Assembly (NCBI GenBank): GCA_963170055.1
Contig: CAUJGJ010000293.1
Coordinates: forward strand, 1 to 64,000
DNA from: Halisarca cf. caerulea
Lineage: Eukaryota > Porifera > Demospongiae > Chondrillida > Halisarcidae
Direction of reading: 5' to 3'
Length of the DNA stretch: 64,000 bases
Shown piece by piece: positions 12,747 to 26,559 of the stretch (position 1 is its first letter; each line of letters opens with the position of its first letter). The notes beneath the pieces are model-generated. The model did not search any database and was not told where the DNA came from. It saw only the letters and a list, made by a program, of their open reading frames with translations. The translations under genes were made by a program, and so were the position numbers.

Positions 12747-12831
12747 TTGATGCACATGACGTTTCTTTATTGCTGAGGATAAATTTGTGTATTATTGGAA
12801 TTGGTGGTTCTAAGACCAAAATTTGAAATAG
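12747..12831 (+). repeat. Type C diverged module 9, one base shorter
   Basis: GCAAAACGC subtype with ATTTGAAATAG in place of ATTTGGAAATAG near 12826. This single deletion makes a 103 bp monomer and is the only length change in the left 31 kb. Confidence 0.9.
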
Positions 12832-13473
12832 CAAAACGCACATTCCCAGTGGACACACATGACCTTTCTGAAGTGCTGTGGGCGTATTTGTGTAGTGTTG
12901 GATATGCTGGTGCTAATACCAATATTTGGCACTAGCACCACGCACATTCCCAGTGGACACACATGAAGTTTCTTAACTACTGTGGGCGTATTTGTGTAAT
13001 GTTGGATATGCTGGTGCTAATACAAATATTTGGCACTAGCACCGCGCACATTCCCAGTGGACACACATGACCTTTCTGAAGTGCTGTGGGCGTATTTGTG
13101 TAGTGTTGGATATGCTGGTGCTAATACCAATATTTGGCACTAGCACCACGCACATTCCCAGTGGACACACATGACCTTTCTGAAGTGCTGTGGGCGTATT
13201 TGTGTAGTGTTGGATATGCTGGTGCTAATACCAATATTTGGCACTAGCACCACGCACATTCCTAGTGGACACACATGACCTTTCTGAAGTGCTGTGGGCG
13301 TATTTGTGTAGTGTTGGATATGCTGGTGCTAATACCAATATTTGGCACTAGCACCACGCACATTCCCAGTGGACACACATGACCTTTCTGAAGTGTTGTG
13401 GGCGTATTTGTGTAGTGTTGGATATGCTGGTGCTAATACCAATATTTGGCACTAGCACCACGCACATTCCCAG

Positions 13474-13559
13474 TTGATGCACATGACGTTTCTTTATTGC
13501 TGAGGATAAATTTGTGTATTATTGGAATTGGTGGTTCTAAGACCAAAATTTGGAAATAG
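13474..13559 (+). repeat. Type C diverged module 10 (GCAAAACGC subtype)
   Basis: Full-length version of the subtype with GTTTCTTTATTG. It is followed by an A-cc monomer and then by a B monomer with ACTACTTTGGG. Confidence 0.9.
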
Positions 13560-13574
13560 CAAAACGCACATTCC

Positions 13575-14930
13575 CAGTGGACACACATGACCTTTCTGAA
13601 GTGCTGTGGGCGTATTTGTGTAGTGTTGGATATGCTGGTGCTAATACCAATATTTGGCACTAGCACCACGCACATTCCCAGTGGACACACATGAAGTTTC
13701 TTAACTACTTTGGGCGTATTTGTGTAATGTTGGATATGCTGGTGCTAATACAAATATTTGGCACTAGCACCGCGCACATTCCCAGTGGACACACATGACC
13801 TTTCTGAAGTGCTGTGGGCGTATTTGTGTAGTGTTGGATATGCTGGTGCTAATACCAATATTTGGCACTAGCACCACGCACATTCCCAGTGGACACACAT
13901 GACCTTTCTGAAGTGCTGTGGGCGTATTTGTGTAGTGTTGGATATGCTGGTGCTAATACCAATATTTGGCACTAGCACCACGCACATTCCCAGTGGACAC
14001 ACATGACCTTTCTGAAGTGCTGTGGGCGTATTTGTGTAGTGTTGGATATGCTGGTGCTAATACCAATATTTGGCACTAGCACCACGCACATTCCTAGTGG
14101 ACACACATGACCTTTCTGAAGTGCTGTGGGCGTATTTGTGTAGTGTTGGATATGCTGGTGCTAATACCAATATTTGGCACTAGCACCACGCACATTCCCA
14201 GTGGACACACATGACCTTTCTGAAGTGTTGTGGGCGTATTTGTGTAGTGTTGGATATGCTGGTGCTAATACCAATATTTGGCACTAGCACCACGCACATT
14301 CCCAGTTGATGCACATGACGTTTCTGTATTGCTGAGGATAAATTTGTGTATTATTGGAATTGGTGGTTCTAAGACCAAAATTTGGAAATAGCAAAACGCA
14401 AATTCCCAGTGGACACACATGACCTTTCTGAAGTGCTGTGGGCGTATTTGTGTAGTGTTGGATATGCTGGTGCTAATACCAATATTTGGCACTAGCACCA
14501 CGCACATTCCCAGTGGACACACATGAAGTTTCTTAACTACTGTGGGCGTATTTGTGTAATGTTGGATATGCTGGTGCTAATACCAATATTTGGCACTAGC
14601 ACCGCGCACATTCCCAGTGGACACACATGACCTTCCTGAAGTGCTGTGGGCGTATTTGTGTAGTGTTGGATATGCTGGTGCTAATACCAATATTTGGCAC
14701 TAGCACCACGCACATTCCCAGTGGACACACATGACCTTTCTGAAGTGCTGTGGGCGTATTTGTGTAGTGTTGGATATGCTGGTGCTAATACCAATATTTG
14801 GCACTAGCACCACGCACATTCCCAGTGGACACACATGACCTTTCTGAAGTGCTGTGGGCGTATTTGTGTAGTGTTGGATATGCTGGTGCTAATACCAATA
14901 TTTGGCACTAGCACCACGCACATTCCCAGT
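13575..14930. repeat. Duplicated segment, right copy (partner 11080-12430)
   Basis: Right-hand partner of the 2495 bp offset duplication. Private changes against the left copy include ACTACTTTGGG near 13705 and GCAAATTCCC in place of GCACATTCCC near 14397. The interval between the copies repeats fragments of the same monomer order, so the duplication is not a simple two-step event. Confidence 0.75.
14306..14391 (+). repeat. Type C diverged module 11 (hybrid subtype)
   Basis: Same hybrid structure as the module at 11811, with GCAAATTCCC just downstream where the other reads GCACATTCCC. Confidence 0.85.
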
Positions 14931-15865
14931 GGACACACATGACCTTTCTGAAGTGCTGTGGGCGTATTTGTGTAGTGTTGGATATGCTGGTGCTAATACC
15001 AATATTTGGCACTAGCACCACGCACATTCCCAGTGGACACACATGAAGTTTCTGAAGTGCTGTGGGCGTATTTGTGTAGTGTTGGATATGCTGGTGCTAA
15101 TACCAATATTTGGCACTAGCACCACGCACATTCCCAGTGGACACACATGAAGTTTCTGAAGTGCTGTGGGCGTATTTGTGTAGTGTTGGATATGCTGGTG
15201 CTAATACCAATATTTGGCACTAGCACCACGCACATTCCCAGTGGACACACATGACCTTTCTGAAGTGCTGTGGGCGTATTTGTGTAGTGTTGGATATGCT
15301 GGTGCTAATACCAATATTTGGCATTAGCACCACGCACATTCCCAGTGGACACACATGACCTTTCTGAAGTGCTGTGGGCGTATTTGTGTAGTGTTGGATA
15401 TGCTGGTGCTAATACCAATATTTGGCACTAGCACCACGCACATTCCCAGTGGACACACATGACCTTTCTGAAGTGCTGTGGGCGTATTTGTGTAGTGTTG
15501 GATATGCTGGTGCTAATACCAATATTTGGCACTAGCACCACGCACATTCCCAGTGGACACACATGAAGTTTCTGAAGTGCTGTGGGCGTATTTGTGTAGT
15601 GTTGGATATGCTGGTGCTAATACCAATATTTGGCACTAGCACCACGCACATTCCCAGTGGACACACATGACCTTTCTGAAGTGCTGTGGGCGTATTTGTG
15701 TAGTGTTGGATATGCTGGTGCTAATACCAATATTTGGCACTAGCACCACGAACATTCCCAGTGGACACACATGACCTTTCTGAAGTGTTGTGGGCGTATT
15801 TGTGTAGTGTTGGATATGCTGGTGCTAATACCAATATTTGGCACTAGCACCACGCACATTCCCAG

Positions 15866-15951
15866 TTGATGCACATGACGTTTCTGTATTGCTGAGGATA
15901 AATTTGTGTATTATTGGAATTGGTGGTTCTAAGACCAAAATTTGGCAATAG
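15866..15951 (+). repeat. Type C diverged module 12
   Basis: Matches the module at 7963, including the preceding GTGTTGTGGG monomer and the following ACACATTAAGTTTC. Confidence 0.9.
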
Positions 15952-17113
15952 CACCACGCACATTCCCAGTGGACACACATTAAGTTTCTTAACTGCTGTG
16001 GGCGTATTTGTGTAATGTTGGATATGCTGGTGCTAATACCAATATTTGGCACTAGCACCACGCACATTCCCAGTGGACACACATGACCTTTCTGAAGTGC
16101 TGTGGGCGTATTTGTGTAGTGTTGGATATGCTGGTGCTAATACCAATATTTGGCACTAGCACCACGCACATTCCCAGTGGACACACATGACCTTTCTGAA
16201 GTGCTGTGGGCGTATTTGTGTAGTGTTGGATATGCTGGTGCTAATACCAATATTTGGCACTAGCACCACGCACATTCCCAGTGGACACACATGAAGTTTC
16301 TGAAGTGCTGTGGGCGTATTTGTGTAGTGTTGGATATGCTGGTGCTAATACCAATATTTGGCACTAGCACCACGCACATTCCCAGTGGACACACATGAAG
16401 TTTCTGAAGTGCTGTGGGCGTATTTGTGTAGTGTTGGATATGCTGGTGCTAATACCAATATTTGGCACTAGCACCACGCACATTCCCAGTGGACACACAT
16501 GACCTTTCTGAAGTGCTGTGGGCGTATTTGTGTAGTGTTGGATATGCTGGTGCTAATACCAATATTTGACACTAGCACCACGCACATTCCCATTGTACAC
16601 ACATGAAGTTTCTGAAGTGCTGTGGGCGTATTTGTGTAGTGTTGGATATGCTGGTGCTAATACCAATATTTGGCACTAGCACCACGCACATTCCCAGTGG
16701 ACACACATGAAGTTTCTTAACTACTGTGGGCGTATTTGTGTAATGTTGGATATGCTGGTGCTAATACCAATATTTGGAACTAGCACCGCGCACATTCCCA
16801 GTGGACACACATGACCTTTCTGAAGTGCTGTGGGCGTATTTGTGTAGTGTTGGATATGCTGGTGCTAATACCAATATTTGGCACTAGCACCACGCACATT
16901 CCCAGTGGACACACATGACCTTTCTGAAGTGCTGTGGGCGTATTTGTGTAGTGTTGGATATGCTGGTGCTAATACCAATATTTGGCACTAGCACCACGCA
17001 CATTCCCAGTGGACACACATGACCTTTCTGAAGTGTTGTGGGCGTATTTGTGTAGTGTTGGATATGCTGGTGCTAATACCAATATTTGGCACTAGCACCA
17101 CGCACATTCCCAG

Positions 17114-17199
17114 TTGATGCACATGACGTTTCTGTATTGCTGAGGATAAATTTGTGTATTATTGGAATTGGTGGTTCTAAGACCAAAATTTGGCAATAG
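17114..17199 (+). repeat. Type C diverged module 13
   Basis: Last C module of the left domain; the next is 21 kb away. It has the preceding GTGTTGTGGG monomer but is followed by ACACATGAAGTTTC, like module 2. Confidence 0.9.
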
Positions 17200-17559
17200 C
17201 ACCACGCACATTCCCAGTGGACACACATGAAGTTTCTTAACTGCTGTGGGCGTATTTGTGTAATGTTGGATATGCTGGTGCTAATACCAATATTTGGCAC
17301 TAGCACCACGCACATTCCCAGTGGACACACATGACCTTTCTGAAGTGCTGTGGGCGTATTTGTGTAGTGTTGGATATGCTGGTGCTAATACCAATATTTG
17401 GCACTAGCACCACGCACATTCCCAGTGGACACACATGACCTTTCTGAAGTGCTGTGGGCGTATTTGTGTAGTGTTGGATATGCTGGTGCTAATACCAATA
17501 TTTGGCACTAGCACCACGCACATTCCCAGTGGACACACATGAAGTTTCTGAAGTGCTGT

Positions 17560-20500
17560 GGGCGTATTTGTGTAGTGTTGGATATGCTGGTGCTAATACC
17601 AATATTTGGCACTAGCACCACGCACATTCCCAGTGGACACACATGACCTTTCTGAAGTGCTGTGGGCGTATTTGTGTAGTGTTGGATATGCTGGTGCTAA
17701 TACCAATATTTGGCACTAACACCACGCACATTCCCAGTGGACACACATGACCTTTCTGAAGTGCTGTGGGCGTATTTGTGTAGTGTTGGATATGCTGGTG
17801 CTAATACCAATATTTGGCACTAGCACCACGCACATTCCCAGTGGACACACATGAAGTTTCTGAAGTGCTGTGGGCGTATTTGTGTAGTGTTGGATATGCT
17901 GGTGCTAATACCAATATTTGGCACTAGCACCACGCACATTCCCAGTGGACACACATGACCTTTCTGAAGTGCTGTGGGCGTATTTGTGTAGTGTTGGATA
18001 TGCTGGTGCTAATACCAATATTTGGCACTAGCACCACGCAAATTCCCAGTGGACACACATGACCTTTCTGAAGTGCTGTGGGCGTATTTGTGTAGTGTTG
18101 GATATGCTGGTGCTAATACCAATATTTGGCACTAGCACCACGCACATTCCCAGTGGACACACATGAAGTTTCTGAAGTGCTGTGGGCGTATTTGTGTAGT
18201 GTTGGATATGCTGGTGCTAATACCAATATTTGACACTAGCACCACGCACATTCCCAGTGGACACACATGACCTTTCTGAAGTGCTGTGGGCGTATTTGTG
18301 TAGTGTTGGATATGCTGGTGCTAATACCAATATTTGGCACTAGCACCACGCACATTCCCAGTGGACACACATGACCTTTCTGAAGTGCTGTGGGCGTATT
18401 TGTGTAGTGTTGGATATGCTGGTGCTAATACCAATATTTGGCACTAGCACCACGCACATTCCCAGTGGACACACATGACCTTTCTGAAGTGCTGTGGGCG
18501 TATTTGTGTAGTGTTGGATATGCTGGTGCTAATACCAATATTTGGCACTAGCACCACGCACATTCCCAGTGGACACACATGAAGTTTCTGAAGTGCTGTG
18601 GGCGTATTTGTGTAGTGTTGGATATGCTGGTGCTAATACCAATATTTGACACTAGCACCACGCACATTCCCAGTGGACACACATGACCTTTCTGAAGTGC
18701 TGTGGGCGTATTTGTGTAGTGTTGGATATGCTGGTGCTAATACCAATATTTGGCACTAGCACCACGCACATTCCCAGTGGACACACATGAAGTTTCTGAA
18801 GTGCTGTGGGCGTATTTGTGTAGTATTGGATATGCTGGTGCTAATACCAATATTTGGCAATAGCACCACGCACATTCCCAGTGGACACACATGACCTTTC
18901 TGAAGTGCTGTGGGCGTATTTGTGTAGTGTTGGATATGCTGGTGCTAATACCAATATTTGGCACTAGCACCACGCACATTCCCAGTGGACACACATGAAG
19001 TTTCTTAACTACTGTGGGCGTATTTGTGTAATGTTGGATATGCTGGTGCTAATACCAATATTTGGCACTAGCACCGCGCACATTCCCAGTGGACACACAT
19101 GACCTTTCTGAAGTGCTGTGGGCGTATTTGTGTAGTGTTGGATATGCTGGTGCTAATACCAATATTTGGCATTAGCACCACGCACATTCCCAGTGGACAC
19201 ACATGACCATTCTGAAGAGCTGTGGGCGTATTTGTGTAGTGTTGGATATGCTGGTGCTAATACCAATATTTGGCACTAGCACCACGCACATTCCCAGTGG
19301 AAACAGATGAAGTTTCTGAAGTGCTGTGGGCGTATTTGTGTAGTGTTGGATATGCTGGTGCTAATACCAATATTTGGCAATAGCACCACGCACATTCCCA
19401 GTGGACACACATGACCTTTCTGAAGTGCTGTGGGCGTATTTGTGTAGTGTTGGATATGCTGGTGCTAATACCAATAATTGGCACTAGCACCACGCACATT
19501 CCCAGTGGACACACATGACCTTTCTGAAGTGCTGTGGGCGTATTTGTGTAGTGTTGGATATGCTGGTGCTAATACCAATATTTGGCACTAACACCACGCA
19601 CATTCCCAGTGGACACACATGACCTTTCTGAAGTGCTGTGGGCGTATTTGTGTAGTGTTGGATATGCTGGTGCTAATACCAATATTTGGCACTAGCACCA
19701 CGCACATTCCCAGTGGACACACATGAAGTTTCTGAAGTGCTGTGGGCGTATTTGTGTAGTGTTGGATATGCTGGTGCTAATACCAATATTTGGCACTAGC
19801 ACCACGCACATTCCCAGTGGACACACATGACCTTTCTGAAGTGCTGTGGGCGTATTTGTGTAGTGTTGGATATGCTGGTGCTAATACCAATATTTGGCAC
19901 TAGCACCACGCACATTCCCAGTGGACACACATGACCTTTCTGAAGTGCTGTGGGCGTATTTGTGTAGTGTTGGATATGCTGGTGCTAATACCAATATTTG
20001 GCACTAGCACCACGCACATTCCCAGTGGACACACATGAAGTTTCTGAAGTGCTGTGGGCGTATTTGTGTAGTGTTGGATATGCTGGTGCTAATACCAATA
20101 TTTGGCACTAGCACCACGCACATTCCCAGTGGACACACATGACCTTTCTGAAGTGCTGTGGGCGTATTTGTGTAGTGTTGGATATGCTGGTGCTAATACC
20201 AATATTTGGCACTAGCACCACGCACATTCCCAGTGGACACACATGAAGTTTCTGAAGTGCTGTGGGCGTATTTGTGTAGTGTTGGATATGCTGGTGCTAA
20301 TACCAATATTTGGCAATAGCACCACGCACATTCCCAGTGGACACACATGACCTTTCTGAAGTGCTGTGGGCGTATTTGTGTAGTGTTGGATATGCTGGTG
20401 CTAATACCAATATTTGGCACTAGCACCACGCACATTCCCAGTGGACACACATGACCTTTCTGAAGTGCTGTGGGCGTATTTGTGTAGTGTTGGATATGCT

Positions 20501-23500
20501 GGTGCTAATACCAATATTTGGCACTAACACCACGCACATTCCCAGCGGACACACATGACCTTTCTGAAGTGCTGTGGGCGTATTTGTGTAGTGTTGGATA
20601 TGCTGGTGCTAATACCAATATTTGGCACTAGCACCACGCACATTCCCAGTGGACACACATGAAGTTTCTGAAGTGCTGTGGGCGTATTTGTGTAGTGTTG
20701 GATATGCTGGTGCTAATACCAATATTTGGCACTAGCACCGCGCACATTCCCAGTGGACACACATGACCTTTCTGAAGTGCTGTGGGCGTATTTGTGTAGT
20801 GTTGGATATGCTGGTGCTAATACCAATATTTGGCACTAGCACCACGCAAATTCCCAGTGGACACACATGACCTTTCTGAAGTGCTGTGGGCGTATTTGTG
20901 TAGTGTTGGATATGCTGGTGCTAATACCAATATTTGGCACTAGCACCACGCACATTCCCAGTGGACACACATGAAGTTTCTGAAGTGCTGTGGGCGTATT
21001 TGTGTAGTGTTGGATATGCTGGTGCTAATACCAATATTTGACACTAGCACCACGCACATTCCCAGTGGACACACATGACCTTTCTGAAGTGCTGTGGGCG
21101 TATTTGTGTAGTGTTGGATATGCTGGTGCTAATACCAATATTTGGCACTAGCACCACGCACATTCCCAGTGGACACACATGACCTTTCTGAAGTGCTGTG
21201 GGCGTATTTGTGTAGTGTTGGATATGCTGGTGCTAATACCAATATTTGGCACTAGCACCACGCACATTCCCAGTGGACACACATGACCTTTCTGAAGTGC
21301 TGTGGGCGTATTTGTGTAGTGTTGGATATGCTGGTGCTAATACCAATATTTGACACTAGCACCACGCACATTCCCAGTGGACACACATGACCTTTCTGAA
21401 GTGCTGTGGGCGTATTTGTGTAGTGTTGGATATGCTGGTGCTAATACCAATATTTGGCACTAGCACCACGCACATTCCCAGTGGACACACATGACCTTTC
21501 TGAAGTGCTGTGGGCGTATTTGTGTAGTGTTGGATATGCTGGTGCTAATACCAATATTTGGCACTAGCACCACGCACATTCCCAGTGGACACACATGACC
21601 TTTCTGAAGTGCTGTGGGCGTATTTGTGTAGTGTTGGATATGCTGGTGCTAATACCAATATTTGGCACTAGCACCACGCACATTCCCAGTGGACACACAT
21701 GAAGTTTCTGAAGTGCTGTGGGCGTATTTGTGTAGTGTTGGATATGCTGGTGCTAATACCAATATTTGACACTAGCACCACGCACATTCCCAGTGGACAC
21801 ACATGACCTTTCTGAAGTGCTGTGGGCGTATTTGTGTAGTGTTGGATATGCTGGTGCTAATACCAATATTTGGCACTAGCACCACGCACATTCCCAGTGG
21901 ACACACATGAAGTTTCTGAAGTGCTGTGGGCGTATTTGTGTAGTATTGGATATGCTGGTGCTAATACCAATATTTGGCAATAGCACCACGCACATTCCCA
22001 GTGGACACACATGACCTTTCTGAAGTGCTGTGGGCGTATTTGTGTAGTGTTGGATATGCTGGTGCTAATACCAATATTTGGCACTAGCACCACGCACATT
22101 CCCAGTGGACACACATGAAGTTTCTTAACTACTGTGGGCGTATTTGTGTAATGTTGGATATGCTGGTGCTAATACCAATATTTGGCACTAGCACCGCGCA
22201 CATTCCCAGTGGACACACATGACCTTTCTGAAGTGCTGTGGGCGTATTTGTGTAGTGTTGGATATGCTGGTGCTAATACCAATATTTGGCATTAGCACCA
22301 CGCACATTCCCAGTGGACACACATGACCATTCTGAAGTGCTGTGGGCGTATTTGTGTAGTGTTGGATATGCTGGTGCTAATACCAATATTTGGCACTAGC
22401 ACCACGCACATTCCCAGTGGAAACAGATGAAGTTTCTGAAGTGCTGTGGGCGTATTTGTGTAGTGTTGGATATGCTGGTGCTAATACCAATATTTGGCAA
22501 TAGCACCACGCACATTCCCAGTGGACACACATGACCTTTCTGAAGTGCTGTGGGCGTATTTGTGTAGTGTTGGATATGCTGGTGCTAATACCAATAATTG
22601 GCACTAGCACCACGCACATTCCCAGTGGACACACATGACCTTTCTGAAGTGCTGTGGGCGTATTTGTGTAGTGTTGGATATGCTGGTGCTAATACCAATA
22701 TTTGGCACTAACACCACGCACATTCCCAGTGGACACACATGACCTTTCTGAAGTGCTGTGGGCGTATTTGTGTAGTGTTGGATATGCTGGTGCTAATACC
22801 AATATTTGGCACTAGCACCACGCACATTCCCAGTGGACACACATGAAGTTTCTGAAGTGCTGTGGGCGTATTTGTGTAGTGTTGGATATGCTGGTGCTAA
22901 TACCAATATTTGGCACTAGCACCACGCACATTCCCAGTGGACACACATGACCTTTCTGAAGTGCTGTGGGCGTATTTGTGTAGTGTTGGATATGCTGGTG
23001 CTAATACCAATATTTGGCACTAGCACCACGCACATTCCCAGTGGACACACATGACCTTTCTGAAGTGCTGTGGGCGTATTTGTGTAGTGTTGGATATGCT
23101 GGTGCTAATACCAATATTTGGCACTAGCACCACGCACATTCCCAGTGGACACACATGAAGTTTCTGAAGTGCTGTGGGCGTATTTGTGTAGTGTTGGATA
23201 TGCTGGTGCTAATACCAATATTTGGCACTAGCACCACGCACATTCCCAGTGGACACACATGACCTTTCTGAAGTGCTGTGGGCGTATTTGTGTAGTGTTG
23301 GATATGCTGGTGCTAATACCAATATTTGGCACTAGCACCACGCACATTCCCAGTGGACACACATGAAGTTTCTGAAGTGCTGTGGGCGTATTTGTGTAGT
23401 GTTGGATATGCTGGTGCTAATACCAATATTTGGCAATAGCACCACGCACATTCCCAGTGGACACACATGACCTTTCTGAAGTGCTGTGGGCGTATTTGTG

Positions 23501-26320
23501 TAGTGTTGGATATGCTGGTGCTAATACCAATATTTGGCACTAGCACCACGCACATTCCCAGTGGACACACATGACCTTTCTGAAGTGCTGTGGGCGTATT
23601 TGTGTAGTGTTGGATATGCTGGTGCTAATACCAATATTTGGCACTAGCACCACGCACATTCCCAGTGGACACACATGACCTTTCTGAAGTGCTGTGGGCG
23701 TATTTGTGTAGTGTTGGATATGCTGGTGCTAATACCAATATTTGGCACTAGCACCACGCACATTCCCAGTGGACACACATGAAGTTTCTGAAGTGCTGTG
23801 GGCGTATTTGTGTAGTGTTGGATATGCTGGTGCTAATACCAATATTTGGCAATAGCACCACGCACATTCCCAGTGGACACACATGACCTTTCTGAAGTGC
23901 TGTGGGCGTATTTGTGTAGTGTTGGATATGCTGGTGCTAATACCAATATTTGGCACTAGCACCACGCACATTCCCAGTGGACACACATGACCTTTCTGAA
24001 GTGCTGTGGGCGTATTTGTGTAGTGTTGGATATGCTGGTGCTAATACCAATATTTGGCACTAACACCACGCACATTCCCAGTGGACACACATGACCTTTC
24101 TGAAGTGCTGTGGGCGTATTTGTGTAGTGTTGGATATGCTGGTGCTAATACCAATATTTGGCACTAGCACCACGCACATTCCCAGTGGACACACATGAAG
24201 TTTCTGAAGTGCTGTGGGCGTATTTGTGTAGTGTTGGATATGCTGGTGCTAATACCAATATTTGGCACTAGCACCACGCACATTCCCAGTGGACACACAT
24301 GACCTTTCTGAAGTGCTGTGGGCGTATTTGTGTAGTGTTGGATATGCTGGTGCTAATACCAATATTTGGCACTAGCACCACGCAAATTCCCAGTGGACAC
24401 ACATGACCTTTCTGAAGTGCTGTGGGCGTATTTGTGTAGTGTTGGATATGCTGGTGCTAATACCAATATTTGGCACTAGCACCACGCACATTCCCAGTGG
24501 ACACACATGAAGTTTCTGAAGTGCTGTGGGCGTATTTGTGTAGTGTTGGATATGCTGGTGCTAATACCAATATTTGACACTAGCACCACGCACATTCCCA
24601 GTGGACACACATGACCTTTCTGAAGTGCTGTGGGCGTATTTGTGTAGTGTTGGATATGCTGGTGCTAATACCAATATTTGGCACTAGCACCACGCACATT
24701 CCCAGTGGACACACATGACCTTTCTGAAGTGCTGTGGGCGTATTTGTGTAGTGTTGGATATGCTGGTGCTAATACCAATATTTGGCACTAGCACCACGCA
24801 CATTCCCAGTGGACACACATGACCTTTCTGAAGTGCTGTGGGCGTATTTGTGTAGTGTTGGATATGCTGGTGCTAATACCAATATTTGGCACTAGCACCA
24901 CGCACATTCCCAGTGGACACACATGAAGTTTCTTTAGTGCTGTGGGCGTATTTGTGTAGTGTTGGATATGCTGGTGCTAATACCAATATTTGACACTAGC
25001 ACCACGCACATTCCCAGTGGACACACATGACCTTTCTGAAGTGCTGTGGGCGTATTTGTGTAGTGTTGGATATGCTGGTGCTAATACCAATATTTGGCAC
25101 TAGCACCACGCACATTCCCAGTGGACACACATGAAGTTTCTGAAGTGCTGTGGGCGTATTTGTGTAGTGTTGGATATGCTGGTGCTAATACCAATATTTG
25201 GCAATAGCACCACGCACATTCCCAGTGGACACACATGACCTTTCTGAAGTGCTGTGGGCGTATTTGTGTAGTGTTGGATATGCTGGTGCTAATACCAATA
25301 TTTGGCACTAGCACCACGCACATTCCCAGTGGACACACATGAAGTTTCTGAAGTGCTGTGGGCGTATTTGTGTAGTGTTGGATATGCTGGTGCTAATACC
25401 AATATTTGGCACTAGCACCACGCACATTCCCAGTGGACACACATGACCTTTCTGAAGTGCTGTGGGCGTATTTGTGTAGTGTTGGATATGCTGGTGCTAA
25501 TACCAATATTTGGCACTAGCACCACGCACATTCCCAGTGGACACACATGAAGTTTCTTAACTACTGTGGGCGTATTTGTGTAATGTTGGATATGCTGGTG
25601 CTAATACCAATATTTGGCACTAGCACCGCGCACATTCCCAGTGGACACACATGACCTTTCTGAAGTGCTGTGGGCGTATTTGTGTAGTGTTGGATATGCT
25701 GGTGCTAATACCAATATTTGGCATTAGCACCACGCACATTCCCAGTGGACACACATGACCATTCTGAAGTGCTGTGGGCGTATTTGTGTAGTGTTGGATA
25801 TGCTGGTGCTAATACCAATATTTGGCACTAGCACCACGCACATTCCCAGTGGAAACAGATGAAGTTTCTGAAGTGCTGTGGGCGTATTTGTGTAGTGTTG
25901 GATATGCTGGTGCTAATACCAATATTTGGCAATAGCACCACGCACATTCCCAGTGGACACACATGACCTTTCTGAAGTGCTGTGGGCGTATTTGTGTAGT
26001 GTTGGATATGCTGGTGCTAATACCAATATTTGGCACTAGCACCACGCACATTCCCAGTGGACACACATGACCTTTCTGAAGTGCTGTGGGCGTATTTGTG
26101 TAGTGTTGGATATGCTGGTGCTAATACCAATATTTGGCACTAACACCACGCACATTCCCAGTGGACACACATGACCTTTCTGAAGTGCTGTGGGCGTATT
26201 TGTGTAGTGTTGGATATGCTGGTGCTAATACCAATATTTGGCACTAGCACCACGCACATTCCCAGTGGACACACATGAAGTTTCTGAAGTGCTGTGGGCG
26301 TATTTGTGTAGTGTTGGATA
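17560..26320. repeat. About 30-mer HOR (3120 bp), roughly three copies, monomer-number variable
   Basis: A 3120 bp offset links 18570-20500 to 21690-23620: ATTGGATATG near 18825/21945, GACCATTCTG near 19206/22326, GGAAACAGATG near 19300/22420, CCAATAATTGG near 19472/22592. A third copy covers about 23.7-26.3 kb at 61-63 monomers from the first. Copies differ by whole monomers: CACGCAAATTCCC at 18031 and 20839 is only 27 monomers apart, so copy two gained three monomers or copy one lost three. A 416 bp (4-mer) step repeats at 23.31-23.99 kb. No C module lies in this block. Confidence 0.85.
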
Positions 26321-26559
26321 TGCTGGTGCTAATACCAATATTTGGCACTAGCACCACGCACATTCCCAGTGGACACACATGAAGTTTCTGAAGTGCTGTG
26401 GGCGTATTTGTGTAGTGTTGGATATGCTGGTGCTAATACCAATATTTGGCACTAGCACCACGCACATTCCCAGTGGACACACATGACCTTTCTGAAGTGC
26501 TGTGGGCGTATTTGTGTAGTGTTGGATATGCTGGTGCTAATACCAATATTTGGCACTAG

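Larger units (their letters stand above)
15780..17330. repeat. Shortened relative of the 15-mer HOR
   Basis: Starts with the same GAAGTGTTGTGGG monomer and C module as 7862-9421, and keeps the order A-cc, A-cc, A-ag, A-ag, A-cc, GACACT, B, GGAACTAGCACCGCG. It then reaches the next GTGTTG/C-module junction after 1248 bp rather than 1560, so three monomers are missing compared with the 15-mer. Its GACACT monomer reads CCCATTGTAC where the 15-mers read CCAATTGTAC. Confidence 0.8.
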
